DNA of 64,000 nt from an uncultured Faecalibacterium sp. (lineage in GTDB: Bacteria; Bacillota; Clostridia; Oscillospirales; Ruminococcaceae). Position numbers and translations under genes: made by a program. Location: NCBI GenBank assembly GCA_934524985.1, contig CAKSYT010000008.1, positions 14,886 to 78,885 on the forward strand, read 5' to 3'. The notes under the pieces are model-generated. The model did not search any database and was not told the origin of the DNA. It saw nothing but the letters and a program-made list of their open reading frames with translations. Of this stretch, positions 42,604 to 52,539 are shown one piece after another; position 1 is the first letter of the stretch; every line of letters starts with the position of its first letter.

Positions 42604-43791
42604 TTACCATGCAAAGCCCACAGAGTCCATGTCGATCTTCTTTTCCATCAGCCCCAGACGGCTCTCGATGAAGTTCACCGCCATATCCGGCCACTGGGCG
42701 ATCTGGGTGTAGTAGTCCACATAGCCCTTGGTGCCAGTGCCCAGACCCACACCGTGGGGCGCATCGGGTGCCAGATAGAAGCTGAAATCCTTGAAGGTAT
42801 TCGCGCACTCAGGCAGAGAGGGCAGCATCATAGCGCTCAGGCCGTCCTTCTGCCCCACAACGCCAAAGACCGGGGGCAGGTTGGGGTTCTTCGTGAAGTC
42901 CAGACCGGTGACGAACAGTCCGTAGATGGGGATCGCCACATTCAGGTCAGCGCTCTCATAGTCCACAGCATCGCAGACGTAGCTGGGGTAGACCTTATCC
43001 GGGGTATTAGTAGTGCCGAACTGGTCGGCCACCACCTGCATCACATTCATGCCGCCGGCAGAGAAGCCCACAGCGATCATGATATCGGTCTTGCCGATGT
43101 GTTTTTCAGAGGCGTTGTGGCGGATGTAGCGGATAGCGCGTGCCAGATCCAGCCGCTGATCCACAGCGGCATAAGGGTTGACGCGGCGCTGCAGCACAAA
43201 GGCGTTGTAGCCGTTCTTGTTGAAGAACTCGGCCACAGGGTAGCCTTCCACCACATTGTTGCGGTGGGTGCTGCCGCCGCCTGCAATAATGATCACGTTG
43301 CCCTTCACCTTGCCCTGATCTCGCAGCAGGTACGGGTTCAGGAAGGGACGGAAGCCCTCGTTATCGTAGCAATTTTCCCAGTTGGTGGGCAGCGGAGATT
43401 CCACGGCCATCTGATCTCCCCAAATTTCCCAAACGGTGCTCTTGGGGTCCTTGATCTGGCGCAGCGCCTTGCGGGCATTGGTCAGAGCAACACACATATC
43501 GTAGTGAGAAGCATTGATGCCGGGCGCCGGTGCACCGTCCACCTTCTCGTACTGAGCACGGGACAGCTTGTGGAACAGCACATAGAACTTGTCAAAATCG
43601 CCCCGGAAAGCAGCCGGATAAAAGGCCACCTCGCGGGAGAGACGGAGTTCCTCTGCCACCATGGCCTGCACCTCAGCATCGGTGTGCACGCCAGCGTTCT
43701 CAGCAAAGGATGCGGGCGCCATGCCAGCCACTGCGCCCATGGTCACGGCAGAAGCGGCGGAAAGCTTCATAAAGTCTCTTCTGTTCATCAT
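42604..43791 (-). CDS. Alpha/beta hydrolase (esterase) with Tat-type signal
   Basis: 395 aa; of three consecutive ATGs the middle one (43791) has the best spacing to AAGGAG. The N terminus carries NRRDFMKLSAASA, a twin-arginine export motif, with a likely cut after ASFAE. The hydrolase domain has an oxyanion region IIAGGGSTHRN, the nucleophile elbow VGFSAGGMNV, and later VGQKDG and DAPHGVGLG for the acid and His. It resembles secreted carboxyl/acetylxylan esterases. No tat genes are in the window. Confidence 0.85.
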   Translation of the reverse strand: MMNRRDFMKLSAASAVTMGAVAGMAPASFAENAGVHTDAEVQAMVAEELRLSREVAFYPAAFRGDFDKFYVLFHKLSRAQYEKVDGAPAPGINASHYDMCVALTNARKALRQIKDPKSTVWEIWGDQMAVESPLPTNWENCYDNEGFRPFLNPYLLRDQGKVKGNVIIIAGGGSTHRNNVVEGYPVAEFFNKNGYNAFVLQRRVNPYAAVDQRLDLARAIRYIRHNASEKHIGKTDIMIAVGFSAGGMNVMQVVADQFGTTNTPDKVYPSYVCDAVDYESADLNVAIPIYGLFVTGLDFTKNPNLPPVFGVVGQKDGLSAMMLPSLPECANTFKDFSFYLAPDAPHGVGLGTGTKGYVDYYTQIAQWPDMAVNFIESRLGLMEKKIDMDSVGFAW

Positions 43792-43918
43792 CATTTCTCC
43801 TTTTAAATGCAGACGGCTCATTTGTGCAGAACAAAGCCGCCCGAAGCTGTACAGCAAACGCCCTGCTGCCGGGCCCGATGGACATTCCAGCTGTATCACG
43901 CCATCGAAATCTGTACAA

Positions 43919-43947
43919 AGCGTACCACAACACAATGCACTTGTAAA
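43919..43947 (-). promoter_or_regulatory. Promoter of the esterase gene
   Basis: Minus strand TTTACA (43947-43942), 17 bp, TACGCT (43924-43919). The leader to 43791 is about 120 nt with no recognised riboswitch. Confidence 0.6.
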
Positions 43948-44026
43948 TAGATTTTGTCGCTTTTGGGCGAAATTGATATATTAGTATGCCAGTTCTTGTG
44001 AAAATCGACAGGCGTTGGACGGGCAC

Positions 44027-44066
44027 AAAAAAGGACTGCCGTGCAGCGCACGGCAGTCCTTTTTTC
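44027..44066. terminator. Terminator of the rpe-rlmA gene run
   Basis: AAAAAAGGACTGCCGTGC-AGC-GCACGGCAGTCCTTTTTT, perfect stem, T runs both ways; it lies 5 bp after the rlmA stop. Confidence 0.95.
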
Positions 44067-44070
44067 ATAA

Positions 44071-44919
44071 TTACAGCTTTTCAAACACCAGAAAGCGGAA
44101 GGCGATGGTGGTGGTCAGCTGCGGCAGAGCCGCAAGGCGGGCGGCACCGTCGCGGGGCGTTTTCCAGTAGTAGGGGGTCATGGCGAACAGGGCTTCCAGC
44201 TGGGCGGCGGGCACGGTGATGGTGCCCTGCACCTCCCGCTCGTCGATGGCACGGAAACCCGGGTACTCCACCTGCTGCACCGGGTTCTTGTAGGGCTTTT
44301 CGTAGAGCACGGCCTTCATCTGGTACAGATGCTCTGCCCCCGGCACAACGTAGATCATGCGCCCGCCCGGGCGCAGCACCCGGCCGAACTCCTCCTGCGC
44401 AAAGGGCGAAAAGCAGTTCAGCAGCACATCCGCCCAGCCGGTGCGCACCGGCTGGCTGAAGCTGGACGCCACCGCGTACTGCGCAGCGGGCAGCGCCTTT
44501 GCAGCCAGCCGCACGGCGGGCTTTGCGATATCGAACCCGGCCAGCTCCAGCGGCTTTTCTGCCGCCGCGAACTGCTGCGCGATGCAGCGGTCGTACCAGC
44601 CCTCGCCGCAGCCTGCGTCCAGCAGATGCAGCGGGGCGTCCTTCGCGGCGGGCACGCCGTGGGCAAGGCACAGCTCCCCCAGCGCCTGCCCGAAGATGCC
44701 GTAGTATCCGGCGTTCAGGAAGGCGCGGCGGGCGGCTACCATCTCCTTGCTGTCCCCGGGGGCTTTGGTGCGCATGCTCTGCACCGGCAAAAGATGCCAG
44801 TAGCCCTCCCGGGCGCGGTCAAAGCAGTGGCCTTTTTCACATTTCAGGTCAGTTTCCCCTTGCAGCGCGCCGCCGCACAGGGGGCACTGCCACGGGGCAA
44901 AGGCTTCGTTCCGGCTCAT
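44071..44919 (-). CDS. rlmA: RlmA-like 23S rRNA (guanine-N1)-methyltransferase
   Basis: 282 aa. N-terminal zinc finger ([16 protein letters not shown]) typical of RlmA family enzymes. The SAM-binding domain has [12 protein letters not shown] and [22 protein letters not shown]. In the family it methylates a guanine in 23S rRNA helix 35. Its start overlaps the helicase stop by four bases, so the two are coupled and may both work on ribosomal RNA. Confidence 0.88.
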   Translation of the reverse strand: MSRNEAFAPWQCPLCGGALQGETDLKCEKGHCFDRAREGYWHLLPVQSMRTKAPGDSKEMVAARRAFLNAGYYGIFGQALGELCLAHGVPAAKDAPLHLLDAGCGEGWYDRCIAQQFAAAEKPLELAGFDIAKPAVRLAAKALPAAQYAVASSFSQPVRTGWADVLLNCFSPFAQEEFGRVLRPGGRMIYVVPGAEHLYQMKAVLYEKPYKNPVQQVEYPGFRAIDEREVQGTITVPAAQLEALFAMTPYYWKTPRDGAARLAALPQLTTTIAFRFLVFEKL

Positions 44920-46841
44920 ACTTCTTCGCTGTGATCCTCAATGGGTGCGGTGGCACCGCCGTGGGCGTCCATATACTCCTCAAAGCTGGTGTACTTCTGC
45001 TGGGGCGGGCGGCGGCTGATGAGCATCAGCCCCGGGTCCTCGTCCCGGGCGGCGGCATTGCGGCCGCGGCGGGCAGGCTCGGCCTTGGGGGCACGGGGTG
45101 CGCTGCCGGGGCGGTTCTGGTTCCCGGCATTGCCGCGCTCGCTGCGGGCAGGGCGGGCGTTATTGCTCTGGGCTGCGGGGCGGGCATTGCGCTGCTCACC
45201 CCGGTCGTTGCGGTCGTTGCGGCGGCTGCCGCTGCGGTTCGCGTTCTGATTATTCTGGGGCTCCTGTGCGCTGCGGATGGCAGGTGCTGCCGGGGCGGCA
45301 GGGGTCTTGCGTGCCGGGCGCAGCGGGGTGGCCTCCGGGGCGCTGACAAAATGGGGGTCAAACTTGGGCTGGGCGTTGCTGCCCCGGGCGGGGGCGGCAT
45401 TTTCGCGGCGGGCGCGGGGCGCTGCCGCCTCCTTGGGGGCATTTGCGCCCCGGTTGTTGGCGCGGCGGTCATTGCGGGCCCCGCGCTTTGCGTTGCTGTC
45501 TTGCATCAGTGTTTCCTCTTTTTTCGGTTTTGCAGGCACCGCGTTCTTTGCAGCCTTCGGCTCCTGCTTCGGCGCGGGCGCAGCTGCCTTTGCAGCTTTT
45601 GCGGGCGCAGTTTCGGCCTGTTTTTTCGGCACCTCGGCCGGTTTTTCGGCTTCGGGGCGGGGCTTTTTGCCGCGCACGGGCAGCACCGGACGCACCGGGG
45701 CGGGCACGCCGTCCCACGGATGGCCGGATACCACCGGGATCTTGCGGCGGTTCAGCTTTTCGATGCCTGCCAAGTACTCCTGTTCCTCCGGGGCGCAGAA
45801 GCTGACGGCGGTGCCGTCCGCACCGGCGCGGGCGGTGCGCCCGATGCGGTGCACATAGGTCTCCGGCACCTCGGGCAGGTCGTAGTTGAACACATGGGAA
45901 AGCTCGCTGATATCAATGCCGCGTGCGGCGATATCAGTCGCCACCAGTACCCGGGTCTTGCCGGACTTGAAATCCTCCAGCGCGGTGACGCGGGCGGTCT
46001 GGCTCTTGTTGCCGTGGATGGCGGCGGCGGGGATGCCCTGCTTGGTCAGGTCTTTTGCGATCTTATCTGCGCCGTGCTTGGTGCGGCTGAACACCAACGC
46101 GTTGACCACCGGCGGCTGCAAATTTTTGATGAGCCACGGCAGCAAAAGCTTTTTGTTGCCCTTTTCCACATAGTAAAGGCTCTGCTGGATGCGGTCCACG
46201 GTGCTGGACACCGGGTCCACCTTGACAAAGGCGGGGTCGTGCAGGATGCCTGCAGCCAGCTGCTCGATCTCAGCGGGCATGGTGGCGCTGAACATCAGGT
46301 TCTGGCGCTGGGCGGGCAGCTTAGCAATGACCTTTTTCACGTCATGGACAAAGCCCATGTCCAGCATCCGGTCGGCCTCGTCCAGCACGAAAATTTCCAA
46401 AGCGGACAGGTCGATAAAGCCCTGCCCGATCAGGTCATTCAGCCGTCCCGGGCAGGCGATGAGGATGTCCACGCCCTTTTTCAGCGCTTCCACCTGCGGA
46501 GCCTGTCCCACGCCGCCAAAGATGACGGTGCTGCGCAGTTTCAGGTACTTGCCGTAGGCTTCGAAGCTTTCGCCGATCTGCAAAGCCAGCTCCCGGGTGG
46601 GGGTCAGGATCAGGGCACGGACGGCGCCCTTACGGCGGGGTGCGTTGGCGGTGAGCCGATCCAGCATGGGCAGCGCAAAAGCCGCCGTCTTGCCGGTGCC
46701 GGTCTGGGCGCAGCCCATCAGATCCCGGCCAGCCAGCACCGGCGGGATGGCCGCTGCCTGAATGGGCGAGGGGGTCTCGTAGCCCGCTTCCTGCACAGCG
46801 CGCAGCAGCGGGGCGGACAGATTCAGTTCTTTAAATGTCAT
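44916..46841 (-). CDS. DEAD-box RNA helicase with long basic tail
   Basis: 641 aa. The helicase core (~1-375) has [26 protein letters not shown] (Q motif), AQTGTGKT (Walker A), [16 protein letters not shown] (DEAD variant of motif II), MFSATMP (III), and [11 protein letters not shown] (VI). A ~265-residue tail rich in Ala, Arg, Asn and Pro ([32 protein letters not shown]) probably binds RNA non-specifically. CsdA/RhlE-type roles in ribosome assembly or cold adaptation fit its coupling to rlmA. Confidence 0.94.
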   Translation of the reverse strand: MTFKELNLSAPLLRAVQEAGYETPSPIQAAAIPPVLAGRDLMGCAQTGTGKTAAFALPMLDRLTANAPRRKGAVRALILTPTRELALQIGESFEAYGKYLKLRSTVIFGGVGQAPQVEALKKGVDILIACPGRLNDLIGQGFIDLSALEIFVLDEADRMLDMGFVHDVKKVIAKLPAQRQNLMFSATMPAEIEQLAAGILHDPAFVKVDPVSSTVDRIQQSLYYVEKGNKKLLLPWLIKNLQPPVVNALVFSRTKHGADKIAKDLTKQGIPAAAIHGNKSQTARVTALEDFKSGKTRVLVATDIAARGIDISELSHVFNYDLPEVPETYVHRIGRTARAGADGTAVSFCAPEEQEYLAGIEKLNRRKIPVVSGHPWDGVPAPVRPVLPVRGKKPRPEAEKPAEVPKKQAETAPAKAAKAAAPAPKQEPKAAKNAVPAKPKKEETLMQDSNAKRGARNDRRANNRGANAPKEAAAPRARRENAAPARGSNAQPKFDPHFVSAPEATPLRPARKTPAAPAAPAIRSAQEPQNNQNANRSGSRRNDRNDRGEQRNARPAAQSNNARPARSERGNAGNQNRPGSAPRAPKAEPARRGRNAAARDEDPGLMLISRRPPQQKYTSFEEYMDAHGGATAPIEDHSEEV

Positions 46842-46851
46842 GGTTCTCCTA

Positions 46852-48144
46852 TTATTCTGTGATCTTCCGGCACTCGATGTAGTAGCGCTTTTCCTCCGCG
46901 TGCCCCATGCTGAAGGTCTTGCGGGGCAGCACGCCGCCCATCACAACGCCGCGGAACAAATCGCTCTTGGCGAAGGGCGGCATCAAAAACGCCACCGCGC
47001 CCTGCTTGCACAAAGCACGCACAGCCGGTTCGTCATGCACATAGTCCACCTTTGCCTCCGGGTGGCGTGCGATATAATCCGAAATAAAATCGTCGATGGT
47101 GCCCACGGTCAGCGGCTCGGTGGGGTCCTCAAAGCTGAGCACATTGGCCATGTGGGGGCCCGCCAGCGTAAAGGGCTGCTTTTTGCTGCCGCCAAAGCAG
47201 CAGCCTGCCATGTTGGAATCGCTCCATGTGATCAGGCTCAGCAGCACGGTGGCGCAGTCCACGTTGAACAGCACCCGGTGGATGGGCTCGATCTCGATGG
47301 CCGGGGAGTGCACGTTGCACACCTCTGCCAGACACCAGCGGGCGGGATGGTTCTCTGCCTGCTCCGGGGTCAGGGTCTTTTTCAGCTCCTCCCAGCAGGC
47401 TTTTGCGGTAGCCAGCGAGTGGTTGCCGTCGCCCACCGCCAGTGTCAGCGGGTCGCGGCGGGTGGCATCGGGGTATTTCTTGTCGAATTCTTCCTGACTG
47501 CCCAGCACGGTCAGTGCGTTTTCGATCTGCGCGATGAGGGCGGGGTCCTCCACCGCCCAGCCTGCCACATGACCGCCGCCCAGCATCAGCTCGCCCTCGT
47601 ACACCTTGGGCAGGCTGTCCTTGTGGGCGGCAATGGGCTCGATGAGGGTGCAGTCCGGGTCATCTGCCAGCATCATGATGTGGGGCGTTTCCAGCGCAGC
47701 GCCGGTGCGCACCTTCATGCGGGGCGGGATGCGGCTTTCCACAGTGCACTCGCTGGGGCGCACCGCGCATTTTTCGCCACGGCGGTAGCTGTAAGCCTCC
47801 AAGTCCACACGCCCCACAAGGCCCTGCCGCACCCGGCCGCTCTGCTCGGTGCGCTCCACATAGATAAAGCCGTCCACCGCCCGGGTGAGCACGTTCCGGG
47901 CATAATCCTGCATGGTGGCGTGGATCTTTTCCACCCGCGCGTCGGCGTCTCCGTCCTCCAGATACACCTCCGGCAGGATCAGGTTCAGGGTGCTGGGTGC
48001 ACCCGCTGCGGTCTCTTCTGCCCGCTGCCAGTAGCTACGGTCGCTGGTGAACTGGTCACAGGCGATGCAGCCCCACTGTTCCAGCGGCACCTGCTCCGAA
48101 GGCAGCAGGATGTGTGCGGGTGCAAAACAGGTAGTCGGTTTCAT
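46852..48144 (-). CDS. DUF1015 family protein
   Basis: 430 aa. Conserved DUF1015 features: [13 protein letters not shown] near the start, [23 protein letters not shown], and [19 protein letters not shown], the family's most conserved block. Function is unknown; proteins of this family often neighbour serine/phosphonate metabolism genes, which are not seen here. It lies 10 bp before the helicase gene and 32 bp after the DUF4015 gene. Confidence 0.88.
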   Translation of the reverse strand: MKPTTCFAPAHILLPSEQVPLEQWGCIACDQFTSDRSYWQRAEETAAGAPSTLNLILPEVYLEDGDADARVEKIHATMQDYARNVLTRAVDGFIYVERTEQSGRVRQGLVGRVDLEAYSYRRGEKCAVRPSECTVESRIPPRMKVRTGAALETPHIMMLADDPDCTLIEPIAAHKDSLPKVYEGELMLGGGHVAGWAVEDPALIAQIENALTVLGSQEEFDKKYPDATRRDPLTLAVGDGNHSLATAKACWEELKKTLTPEQAENHPARWCLAEVCNVHSPAIEIEPIHRVLFNVDCATVLLSLITWSDSNMAGCCFGGSKKQPFTLAGPHMANVLSFEDPTEPLTVGTIDDFISDYIARHPEAKVDYVHDEPAVRALCKQGAVAFLMPPFAKSDLFRGVVMGGVLPRKTFSMGHAEEKRYYIECRKITE

Positions 48145-48176
48145 AGTGGTTTCCTCCCCTCTCTAAAGGCCGCTTT

Positions 48177-49283
48177 TCAGCGGAATGCTGCGGTGTCGTG
48201 CACCACAACGTGCTGCACACCGGCGTCGGCAGCGGCCTGCTCCAGCGCAGCGCGGCTGTCCGCATCCAGTGCGGTGCTGCTGGTGACCAGCAGGTTCTCC
48301 ATACCAAGGGACACGCCGGTGGTGCCAAGGGCATCGGTGGCGGCAGTGCACAGGGCGTCCGGGTAGCTGACCCACAGGGTCACGCTGCCCGCAAAGCGGG
48401 TCTGCCATGCGGCGATATCGGCCGTCAGCTGGGCGGCGCGTCCCTCCCGGCTCTTGCCGCCGGAAGCGCCGAAGTCCTGCTTACGGGTGATGATGTTGGG
48501 GAACTGCACCCCGGTAAGCACCACCTGCTCGTAGCCCATGCCCTGCACCTCTTCAATAAGGTCGCCGATATACTGCACCGCGCTTGCGGCAAAGGGGTTC
48601 ATCCACGCCTTGCCGCCCTTGGCTGCGCTGACGTTATCCAGCCAGAGGCTGTTTCCATCGTAGTGCACGCCCATGCTGCGGTCGGTGTACACCGACACCG
48701 GGTCGGTAAAGGCGGCAAGCTGTGCCGCCGGGATGATGCCCTCCTCCCGCAGGATGGCGGCGATGCTTGCCGCATCCACCGGGTTTTCAGTGATGCTCTG
48801 GGCGGCAGCTGCCACCCCGGAAGCGTAGTACACCGTGCCAGCGGCGTCCTTCAGGGTGACAAGGGCGTAGTCTGCGCCCTGCTGCTTCAGCTGCCGGGCA
48901 GCGGCGCGGATGGCGGCTTCATCGGTCAGGGCGGTCACGTCCAGCTCTGCCCAGCTGCCGCCGGTAATGGCCTTGCCGTCCAGCGGTTTTTCCTCTTCCG
49001 GTTCGGGTTCAGACGCCGCCTGCGAAGCGGCGGCGCTGCTTGCCGCCGCAGAGGAAGCGGCTGCCTCGGCGCGGGAAGCGCTTTCGGCCTCGAGGTCCCG
49101 ATCCTTGACCACGGTATACCATGTGTGGGTGGCCCAATCCAGCACATGGGGTGCGGCAAACCATGCGGCTGCCAGCACTGCCACTACCAGCACCGCAATG
49201 CCGATTCCGCGCTTGACGCGCATTTCCCGGCTGTAAAAGCTGCGGTGATAATGCTTGACCTTCTGACGTTTATACTTAGCCAT
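48177..49283 (-). CDS. DUF4015-like putative glycoside hydrolase, membrane-anchored
   Basis: 368 aa. Basic cytoplasmic start, one membrane helix (~27-48), a Ser/Ala/Glu linker (~65-100) and a TIM-barrel-like domain (~110-368). WMNPFAASAVQYIGDLIEEVQGMGYEQVVLTGVQFPN resembles the core of DUF4015 proteins, and ASITENPVDAASIAAILREEGIIPAAQLAAF is an early barrel strand-helix. The usual acidic residue in the xFDYVRFP-type motif is not obvious. Cotranscribed with the rnf-like genes. Confidence 0.75.
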   Translation of the reverse strand: MAKYKRQKVKHYHRSFYSREMRVKRGIGIAVLVVAVLAAAWFAAPHVLDWATHTWYTVVKDRDLEAESASRAEAAASSAAASSAAASQAASEPEPEEEKPLDGKAITGGSWAELDVTALTDEAAIRAAARQLKQQGADYALVTLKDAAGTVYYASGVAAAAQSITENPVDAASIAAILREEGIIPAAQLAAFTDPVSVYTDRSMGVHYDGNSLWLDNVSAAKGGKAWMNPFAASAVQYIGDLIEEVQGMGYEQVVLTGVQFPNIITRKQDFGASGGKSREGRAAQLTADIAAWQTRFAGSVTLWVSYPDALCTAATDALGTTGVSLGMENLLVTSSTALDADSRAALEQAAADAGVQHVVVHDTAAFR

Positions 49284-49307
49284 GGTATCCTTTCCTCCCT
49301 GTCTGCA

Positions 49308-49919
49308 TCACAGGATAACGGAATGTCCGGTAAAGCCATAGATCGCCAGCGCCAGCACGCCGATATACACCAGCGTGATGGGCAGGCCGCGGAATGCCTT
49401 AGGGATAGCTTTGCTGCGCAGGCGGTGGCGCGCCTCAGTGACCAGCAGCACCGCCAGCACATAGCCAAGGCCGCTGCCAAGGCCAAAGCCAAGGCTCTGG
49501 CCAAGGGTAAAGGTCTGGGTGCGCTCCACCAGCACCGTGCCCAGTACGCCGCTGTTCAGCGCGGCCAGCGGCACGATGCGCAGCAGCTGTGCGCGGCGGG
49601 GCAGGCTGCGCAGCAGCCACAGCACCAAGTGCTCTGCCAGACACACCACGGCGATGCTGGCGATATACACCAGCGGGCGCAGCTGGGCGCGGTTATCCAG
49701 CGGGGCGATGAACCGCCCGGCAAGGAAAGCCACCGGCGCTACCAGAACCTGCGTGATGCACAGCATCGTGCCGAACAACGCGCTGCTGGTGCGGTCGTCC
49801 CCCACCAGCTGCACCATGCGGGACACGCCCAGTGCACGGGTAAACACAGCGTTCTGTGCAAAAATAGCCAGCAGTGCATAGCTGAAAAACACTGCCGAGG
49901 TGCTTACAACTTCCTTCAC
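49308..49919 (-). CDS. RnfA-like membrane protein lacking iron-sulfur cysteines
   Basis: 203 aa from a GTG at 49919 overlapping the rnfE-like stop (GTGA). Six hydrophobic segments as in RnfA/NqrE. QNAVFTRALGVSRMV stands where RnfA has N-x-V-L-x-x-x-L-G-x-C-P, and AALNSGVLGTVL where RnfA has TNCAVLGVAL. Both cysteines that ligate the intramembrane [2Fe-2S] cluster are Ser. Electron transfer by the normal route should be impossible. Homology to RnfA is by eye. Confidence 0.8.
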   Translation of the reverse strand: MKEVVSTSAVFFSYALLAIFAQNAVFTRALGVSRMVQLVGDDRTSSALFGTMLCITQVLVAPVAFLAGRFIAPLDNRAQLRPLVYIASIAVVCLAEHLVLWLLRSLPRRAQLLRIVPLAALNSGVLGTVLVERTQTFTLGQSLGFGLGSGLGYVLAVLLVTEARHRLRSKAIPKAFRGLPITLVYIGVLALAIYGFTGHSVIL

Positions 49920-50641
49920 GGTTCGCGGTCCACCTCCTTCTGATGGTGCACGGTCAGGGTATCCCGCGCTTCTTTTTTCAGATATTCCTTGTGCTTTGCA
50001 GCGGCAGCGCGCCAGATGGCGCACAGGATGCCCAGCACGATAAAGCCGCCCGCCGGCATCTTAGCCAGCGGCAGCAGCGCCCAGCGCCCCACCGGGGCAC
50101 CGAACACGGTGCCAAGGCTGAGCCACTCGCGCAGCACGCCCACCACGAGCAGCAGTAGCGCGTAGCCCACGGTGATGCGCACGCCCTTGGAAACGGCCTT
50201 GTGCACCGTCTCCTGCACGCGGCCGAAGCGGTAGGTCAGCAGCGGCTCCACCACCAGCATGGGCAGGTAGATGCCAAGGTTCAAAAGACCCGTGCCGAAC
50301 ACGAGGTTTAAAATGGGATACGCCGCCAAGTACACCACAGCGGCGCTGGCTGCGTACAAAAGCGCACGGGGCAGCAGCTTTTTTTGCAGCTGCTCCGGGG
50401 TAGGCTCCTCGTCCCGCAGGGGCACAAGGCGGCTGAGCAGACAGGCCAGCACGCGGGAGGGCACCAGCAGCAGCGCCACCGCCGCCGCCAGCATCAGGCC
50501 GTTCTGGCCGGTGGTGGCCACGACCACCAGCGGTGCCAGACCCATGCCCTGCATGACCACCGGGTTATTCAGGAACACGCGGTCATGATGGGCAAACTTT
50601 TCGGGGTCTTGCAGGATCAGTTCCGCAGTACGCTTTTTCAT
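49916..50641 (-). CDS. RnfE-like membrane protein lacking iron-sulfur cysteines
   Basis: 241 aa, slightly longer than RnfE because of a charged C-terminal tail. NNPVVMQGMGLAPLVVVAT aligns to the NPVLVQxLGLCPxLAVT region, with Cys replaced by Ala. IYLPMLVVEPLLTYRFGRVQET aligns to the IFIPLIVVNCxILGRAEAF region, with Cys replaced by Glu or lost. Start and stop overlap neighbours by four bases on both sides, so rnfD-rnfE-rnfA are tightly coupled. rnfG, normally between D and E, is absent. Confidence 0.82.
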   Translation of the reverse strand: MKKRTAELILQDPEKFAHHDRVFLNNPVVMQGMGLAPLVVVATTGQNGLMLAAAVALLLVPSRVLACLLSRLVPLRDEEPTPEQLQKKLLPRALLYAASAAVVYLAAYPILNLVFGTGLLNLGIYLPMLVVEPLLTYRFGRVQETVHKAVSKGVRITVGYALLLLVVGVLREWLSLGTVFGAPVGRWALLPLAKMPAGGFIVLGILCAIWRAAAAKHKEYLKKEARDTLTVHHQKEVDREP

Positions 50642-51657
50642 TCCGCAGCCTCCTTTCGCTCGGACGGCAGACGGTGCAGCAGACGGTACAGCCGCTCCTC
50701 GGTGCGGTCAAGGAGCGCGGACACGCTGTTGACCGCCAGCAGCGCAAAGCAGACGCCGGTCTCGTACACGCCGAAATAGCGGAAGCCCATGGTGGCTGCG
50801 CCCACCAGTGCGCCGTACAGGATGCGCCCGAGCCGGTGGTGGGCGCAGGTGTAGGGCTCGTTGAGCAGGAACACCGCACAGAACAGCACCGCACCGGTGT
50901 GCAGCTCGTCCCGGATGCCCTGCAGGCGGGGCAGCAGGCTGCTGAAGAGGGTGCTGTCTGCCAGACCCACCTGACGCGGGAAGAAGAAGGCGATGAGCCC
51001 GCAGGTGATCAGAAAACTTGCCGATGCACCGATGTGCACGTCCTTCTGGGTCCACAGCACAAGGCCGCAGGCCAGAATGACCAGCGCCGCGCCGGTGCCC
51101 ATAGGGGCGGCAAACTCGCCCAGCACGATGGCGAGGGCGTTCAGGTTCAGGATGCCGCCGCTGCGCAGGGTATCCTCGATGGTGCTGCTCACCGGCACGG
51201 CAGAGGCGTTCCACAGCGGCAGCGGGGTGTAGGGCTGCGGGTAGCGCACCACCTGCTCCGGCCACGATACCGCCGCCACGGCGTAGCCCACAGCAGCGGG
51301 GTTGAAGGGATAGCTGCCGTAGCCGCCAAAGACTTCCTTGCCGATCAATACGCCCGCCAGCACCGCCACCACCAGCACATAGATGTCCACGGTGGCGGGC
51401 ATGAGCAGGGCGATGATCAGGCTGAAGCTCTCGTTGGAGAGATCTTTATTGGTGTACACGCGGTGGCGCAGCAGCGCCACCAGACGGTCGCACAGGTTGC
51501 CGGTAAGCAGGGCGACGCCGCACAACAGCAGCGGACGCGCCCCGTAGAAATAGCAGGCCATGCACAGCAGCGGCACGCACAGCCAGAAAACGTGCTTATA
51601 GTACCGGCCGGTCTTTTGCAGCTGCCGCTCCTGTTCCTGGATCAAAGCTTCATCCAT
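50638..51657 (-). CDS. RnfD-like membrane protein without a visible flavin site
   Basis: 339 aa. Hydrophobic, RnfD/NqrB-like: YTNKDLSNESFSLIIALLMPATVDIYVLVVAVLAGVLIGKEVFGGYGSYPFNPAAVGYA is a good match in pieces (the FGGYGSYPFNPAAVG block is diagnostic). The S/T-G-A-T motif that carries covalent FMN is not seen; its place reads VSSTIEDTLRSGG. rnfC is not upstream: rpe is, 12 bp away. Role unknown. Confidence 0.85.
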   Translation of the reverse strand: MDEALIQEQERQLQKTGRYYKHVFWLCVPLLCMACYFYGARPLLLCGVALLTGNLCDRLVALLRHRVYTNKDLSNESFSLIIALLMPATVDIYVLVVAVLAGVLIGKEVFGGYGSYPFNPAAVGYAVAAVSWPEQVVRYPQPYTPLPLWNASAVPVSSTIEDTLRSGGILNLNALAIVLGEFAAPMGTGAALVILACGLVLWTQKDVHIGASASFLITCGLIAFFFPRQVGLADSTLFSSLLPRLQGIRDELHTGAVLFCAVFLLNEPYTCAHHRLGRILYGALVGAATMGFRYFGVYETGVCFALLAVNSVSALLDRTEERLYRLLHRLPSERKEAAE

Positions 51658-51669
51658 ATACAGGCCTCC

Positions 51670-52320
51670 TTACAGGCTGGCCAGTGCGCCCACAGCCGCA
51701 GCGGGGTCGGCAGCGCCGAACACGGCACTGCCCGCCACCAGCACATCGGCACCGGCTTCCACGCACAGGGGTGCGGTGGCGGCATCCACGCCGCCGTCCA
51801 CCTCCAGCAGGTAGGAAAGGCCGCGTGCTTCCCGCTCGGCCTTGAGCCAGCGCAGCTTATCCAGCGCCGAGGGCATGAACTTCTGCCCGCCGAAGCCGGG
51901 CTCCACGCTCATCACCAGCACCAGATCCAGCTGCTCCAGCCACGGGGCCAGCGCCTCGGCCGGGGTGCCGGGCTTGATGGTCAGACCCACCTTGCAGCCC
52001 AGCGCACGCACGGCATCAATGGTGGCCTGAATATCATCCTCGCACTCCAGATGGAAGTTATACAGGGTAGCACCGGCCTTGATGAAAGGCTCGGCGTATT
52101 GCAGCGGGTGGCTGATCATCAGATGCACGTCGTAAAAGGCATCCGGCAGCGCCTTGTGCAGGCTTTTGAGCACCGGCACGCCAAAGCTGATGTTGGGCAC
52201 AAAATGCCCGTCCATCACGTCATAGTGCAGCATCTGCGCACCGGCGTCCAGCACCATGCGGCAGTCTGCACCCAGCTTGCCAAAATCAGCAGAAAGAATC
52301 GAAGGACTTACGATGGCCAT
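51670..52320 (-). CDS. rpe: Ribulose-phosphate 3-epimerase
   Basis: 216 aa, normal length. TIM barrel with SPSILSADFGKLG, LHYDVMDGHFVPN (metal His and catalytic Asp), DVHLMISHP, MSVEPGFGGQKF and LEVDGGVD (second catalytic Asp). Interconverts ribulose-5-P and xylulose-5-P. First gene of the eight-gene minus-strand run to 44071. No clear promoter in 52321-52540. Confidence 0.97.
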   Translation of the reverse strand: MAIVSPSILSADFGKLGADCRMVLDAGAQMLHYDVMDGHFVPNISFGVPVLKSLHKALPDAFYDVHLMISHPLQYAEPFIKAGATLYNFHLECEDDIQATIDAVRALGCKVGLTIKPGTPAEALAPWLEQLDLVLVMSVEPGFGGQKFMPSALDKLRWLKAEREARGLSYLLEVDGGVDAATAPLCVEAGADVLVAGSAVFGAADPAAAVGALASL

Positions 52321-52539
52321 AATATTTCATTACGCTCCGTTATTTTTAGCAGTTTTTATCCCATGCGTTGCGCATTTTGCGGGCTTTTCCCGCCCGGAGA
52401 ACACGCGGGCATGGTTATCTTTTAGTTTACATGAAAACGGCCAAAAAATCAAACCCGCAGCCGTTTTTTTCACCGAAAAGTCGTAAATAGCGCAAAAAGT
52501 CCATAAAGCGGGCTGCGGTTTTTTATTCAGCGGGGGAAC

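Noticed and set aside
44499-46862. A 787-codon plus-strand frame opposite the DEAD helicase
   Set aside because: Low-complexity mirror of the Ala/Arg-rich tail and helicase core; no start signal or domain.
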